The position numbers were made by a program, and so were the translations under genes. Below, piece after piece: positions 6,226-8,251 of a stretch of DNA of 8,251 nucleotides. The DNA is from an uncultured Collinsella sp. (GTDB taxonomy: Bacteria > Actinomycetota > Coriobacteriia > Coriobacteriales > Coriobacteriaceae). The notes below the pieces were generated by a model. The model worked only from the letters and a program-made list of their open reading frames with translations. It searched no databases and was not told the DNA's origin. The stretch's first letter is position 1; each line of letters opens with the position of its first letter. The stretch is taken from positions 1 through 8,251 of the forward strand of contig URNM01000082.1 of NCBI GenBank assembly GCA_900549185.1, read 5' to 3'.

Positions 6226-7959
6226 TTACGAGTGGACAACCACGCACAGGCCGACTTTGATGCAGTCGTGAAGTGCCTTGGCGTCGGCCAGGCGCAGGTT
6301 GATGCAGCCGTGGCTGCCGCACCACTTGTACGACTCGGCATTATCGAAGCTCTTGTCGTTTTGCCAGGTGGCATCGTGGAAGCCGATCATGTTGCCCTCA
6401 AAAGGCATCCAGTAGCTCACCGGGCTCTCGTATTTGGGCTTACCGGTCTCGGGGTCCTTGGCTCCGATCAGGGTGCTGCCGCCGTCGTTGCTGTTGATCT
6501 GCCACACGCCCTCGGGGGTGGCGTCTTCGCCCGGTTTGCCGGAAATAAAGTTGGCCTCCCAAACGATATTGCCGCTCTCGTCGTAATAGCGCGCGTGCTG
6601 CTCGGACAGATCGACATCGATATATGCCTTCCAGTCGGGTTCACCCTTTGCGGTAAAGGTGTCGGCTTTCTGGGAGTACTTGATCTCGATTTCGCCGGTC
6701 TGCTTGTTGTTAATGGCATCCTCGACCTGCTTGGCGAGCGAGCTGCTGTCGATGGACCAACCAAAGTCGCCGCCTTCGACGGCGCACTGCTTGCCATCGG
6801 CGCGCGTCCACCAGCGAGTGGAGCCCACGGTATTAAAGCCGTTGGCGAGCTCGGCTGCCCAGCTGCTGATTTGCGACGTATCGAGTGTGGGGTTGGCCGG
6901 ATCGGCAAAGCTGATCCACTGCAACACGGAGCTGCCGTCGACCTTTCCGGCATCCTCGCCGTTGAGCTTGAGGGTCACGTTGACGCCCAAGAAGTTGTTG
7001 GCGGCATCGCATGCGGCCTGAATCTGATCATCGGTCAGCGTTCCATTGAGTGGCTCATAGGCATCGTTGCCGAGCTTGGAAAGATCTACGGTCTCGGCCA
7101 GCGAGGCAAGCTCGAGCTCGGCATACTTAATGACATGCTCGCGGTTGATTTTTTCGTTGGAGCGCGCCTTCTCGACGGTAAACTTGCCGGCCTGCTCGTC
7201 ATAGGAGCTATTGGCCTCGAACGTGCCCGAACGCCCCTCGTTAAACTCGTCGATGGCGGCGCCCAGATCCTCCTCAAACTTCTTTTGGTCAAAGGTGTCG
7301 GAGAGCATGGACAGGTCGACGTCTTGATCAAGATCGACTTCGTTGGAGGTAGCAGTTGTTTTGGTCTTGCCGCTTAAGGATTCCACAAGGCGGACCGGCC
7401 AAATAAAGGCTTCGTTGTGGTTGATGATTTCTTTTGCAGCAGCTTCACCGTCGACGATGGGCTCATCGGACTCGGGCTGATAGGTCCAGCTAAAGTCATC
7501 TCCTGTCACGGTGAGCTTATATTGCTTCCATGCCGAGTTGACCTTGGTGGCGGCAGACGAAGCGTTGGAGAACGAGACGTCGACGCCGGCGATGGTGGTG
7601 TTGGGGTAGGCTACCTGCGAAAACGCTACGACGCCTACGATATAGACAATGACGATTAGACCAAGGACGACAAAGAGCGTTGTCTTTTTGCCCGACTTAT
7701 TGTTCTCGGCGGGCTTGCGCGCGGGGCCGCGATCGCCTCGAGCGTGCGTGGGGGGCTGCTTGGGCGCATTGCCGTTTGCCTGTCGTTGCTGACGTTGTTG
7801 ACGCTGCTGTCGCTGTTGGTTCGGGCGTTGAGAAGCGTTTGCCGCACCACGCTGCTGACCGTGGCTCGGCGCGATAGGACGCGGCGACTGAACGCCGCCG
7901 GTGTGCCTGCTCGGCTGCTGCGGATCGGGAATCAGTTGAGTTCGATCGTTTTGCGACAT
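6226..7959 (-). CDS. Membrane-anchored L,D-transpeptidase (YkuD/ErfK) with peptidoglycan-binding-like repeats
   Basis: Cell-wall enzyme that forms 3-3 cross-links between peptidoglycan stems or attaches proteins to them. The 577 residues comprise a cytoplasmic low-complexity N-terminus (1-93) with four QQR repeats (48-59), one TM (about 94-115), a long extracytoplasmic region (116-440) that looks like two PG_binding_4-type domains, and a C-terminal YkuD domain (about 443-576). The catalytic motif SHGCINLR is at 549-556 with nucleophile Cys552, and His528 sits in GFHDATW. A second Cys547 lies just upstream. I prefer ATG 7959 because AAGG at 7971-7974 is 11 bases away, against only 2 for the in-frame ATG at 7968; the alternative adds three residues. 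It is monocistronic by position, with its own promoter and terminator candidates. Confidence 0.93.
   Translation of the reverse strand: MSQNDRTQLIPDPQQPSRHTGGVQSPRPIAPSHGQQRGAANASQRPNQQRQQRQQRQQRQANGNAPKQPPTHARGDRGPARKPAENNKSGKKTTLFVVLGLIVIVYIVGVVAFSQVAYPNTTIAGVDVSFSNASSAATKVNSAWKQYKLTVTGDDFSWTYQPESDEPIVDGEAAAKEIINHNEAFIWPVRLVESLSGKTKTTATSNEVDLDQDVDLSMLSDTFDQKKFEEDLGAAIDEFNEGRSGTFEANSSYDEQAGKFTVEKARSNEKINREHVIKYAELELASLAETVDLSKLGNDAYEPLNGTLTDDQIQAACDAANNFLGVNVTLKLNGEDAGKVDGSSVLQWISFADPANPTLDTSQISSWAAELANGFNTVGSTRWWTRADGKQCAVEGGDFGWSIDSSSLAKQVEDAINNKQTGEIEIKYSQKADTFTAKGEPDWKAYIDVDLSEQHARYYDESGNIVWEANFISGKPGEDATPEGVWQINSNDGGSTLIGAKDPETGKPKYESPVSYWMPFEGNMIGFHDATWQNDKSFDNAESYKWCGSHGCINLRLADAKALHDCIKVGLCVVVHS
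7783..7818 (-). repeat. Four 9-bp tandem units encoding (QQR)x4
   Basis: Four imperfect 9-bp units encode Gln-Gln-Arg four times (residues 48-59 of the transpeptidase) in its cytoplasmic tail. Units differ at third codon positions, so this is an old or selected repeat and not a fresh expansion. Copy number could vary between strains. Confidence 0.8.
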
Positions 7960-8016
7960 CGTATGCATATCCTTCGATTTTCGCCTTGCGGTTCATCGTG
8001 TTTTTACTGGGCTTGC

Positions 8017-8022
8017 ATTATA
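8017..8022 (-). promoter_or_regulatory. Likely -10 box of the L,D-transpeptidase gene
   Basis: A perfect TATAAT on the minus strand lies 57 bases before the preferred start at 7959, in the only gap upstream of the gene, downstream of the terminator at 8064-8090. No hexamer close to TTGACA is found 15-19 bases upstream, and no extended TG is present. The promoter is therefore plausible on the -10 and context alone. Confidence 0.5.
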
Positions 8023-8063
8023 GCGATTGCCCTGCTGTTTGTGGTACGGAAACGGTGGCATTC

Positions 8064-8090
8064 AAAAGAGGTTGGACATTTGTCCCACCT
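8064..8090 (-). terminator. Rho-independent terminator after the serine dehydratase gene
   Basis: On the minus strand AGGTGGGAC, loop AAAT, GTCCAACCT forms a 9-bp stem with one internal G-A mismatch, then CTTTTG. It begins 18 bases past the stop at 8109, where a terminator is expected, and separates that gene from the transpeptidase promoter. Confidence 0.75.
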
Positions 8091-8108
8091 TTGAGTTGTT
8101 CTTTGCCG

Positions 8109-8233
8109 CTATCCGCACACCCCGCATTTTGCACAGGCCGAAAGTGCGGCCGGAGCCTGCGCGATGCCGCCCTTTGCCGTCTCGCGCAGCGTGGCTGGCA
8201 ACGCGTGGCCCACCGAGAGCATGACATGTGCCA
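8109..8233 (-). CDS. Putative L-serine dehydratase (Fe-S type), last 41 codons only
   Basis: The minus-strand frame ending at TAG (8109-8111) reads HVMLSVGHALPATLRET, then AKGGIAQAPAALSACAKC, then GVCG. The pattern VG-x-ALP-x-x-LRET-x-x-GG(I/L)A-x-x-P matches the C-terminus of iron-sulfur L-serine ammonia-lyases (SdaA alpha domain), which convert serine to pyruvate and ammonia. The 5' part lies off the contig, so catalytic cysteines cannot be checked. In place of the usual short basic end there is a tail with three cysteines (C-A-K-C-G-V-C-G). It is followed by a terminator, as expected of a real gene end. Two other frames here begin with adapter-derived peptides (MCIRDS, MYKRQ) and are artefacts. 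Confidence 0.65.
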
Positions 8234-8251
8234 CTGTCTCTTATACACATC
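8234..8251. other. Nextera/Tn5 adapter at the right end (sequencing artefact)
   Basis: CTGTCTCTTATACACATC is 18 of the 19 bases of the Tn5 mosaic end in reverse complement. It is library sequence. The last genomic base is 8233, and minus-strand frames starting in this segment have false ATG codons. Confidence 0.97.

Noticed and set aside
6142..7377. Long + strand frame of 411 codons antisense to the transpeptidase
   Set aside because: It is the reverse-strand shadow of a gene with an intact YkuD motif; the long hydrophobic-looking translation comes from codon bias and it has no clear start site.
8018..8250. Two minus-strand frames of 62-76 codons starting MCIRDS and MYKRQ
   Set aside because: Their starts are adapter sequence and their translations are low-value arginine-rich strings; the third frame reads as the serine dehydratase end.
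1..8251. CRISPR array or phage genes
   Set aside because: No regularly spaced direct repeats and no phage structural or integrase motifs in any frame.

Overview
The window reads as one complete short assembly contig. Both ends are Nextera/Tn5 adapter, not genome (bases 1-26 and 8234-8251), so about 8.2 kb is biological. High GC, actinobacterial codon choice, clear Shine-Dalgarno sites, the corrinoid genes and the style of the envelope proteins suggest a gut Coriobacteriia, most likely Collinsella or a close relative. This assignment is inference from sequence style; no marker gene is present.

Left block (27-2458, + strand): the distal end of a cobalamin (vitamin B12) operon. It holds the 3' third of cobyric acid synthase (cbiP/cobQ), a short CobA/BtuR-type ATP:corrinoid adenosyltransferase, precorrin-8X methylmutase (cbiC/cobH) and precorrin-6A reductase (cbiJ/cobK). 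Stops and starts overlap or abut (ATGA, TAG-ATG, GTGA), so this is one translationally coupled unit. The products reduce and rearrange the corrin ring, amidate its side chains and add the upper adenosyl ligand. The operon starts outside the window and no B12 riboswitch is visible.

Junction (2459-2669): convergent, with no intact gene. It contains a decayed fragment resembling an IS21-type transposase (about 2489-2579), with an apparent frameshift and an in-frame stop. Immediately after it lies a 69-bp imperfect palindrome (2589-2657). Base composition falls from about 65-70% GC in sampled lines on the left to about 48-58% on the right. The junction could be a real transfer or insertion scar or an assembly join; this is the part of the window most worth checking.

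Right block (2670-6093, - strand): a three-gene MacAB-type exporter operon, read from right to left. It encodes a membrane-fusion/adaptor protein with a long cytoplasmic N-terminus, an ABC ATPase and a MacB/FtsX-fold permease. The genes are coupled by TAATG and ATGA overlaps. The substrate is unknown.

Far right (6128-8233, - strand): a putative hairpin terminator, then a 577-residue membrane-anchored L,D-transpeptidase (YkuD) with its own likely -10 box. Next come a terminator and the last 41 codons of a gene that resembles the C-terminus of an iron-sulfur L-serine dehydratase, ending in a cysteine-rich tail.

No wholly new system is evident. The genes belong to known families; the less explained items are the junction with its palindrome and IS remnant, the cysteine-rich serine dehydratase tail, and the low-complexity cytoplasmic extensions on the two envelope proteins.
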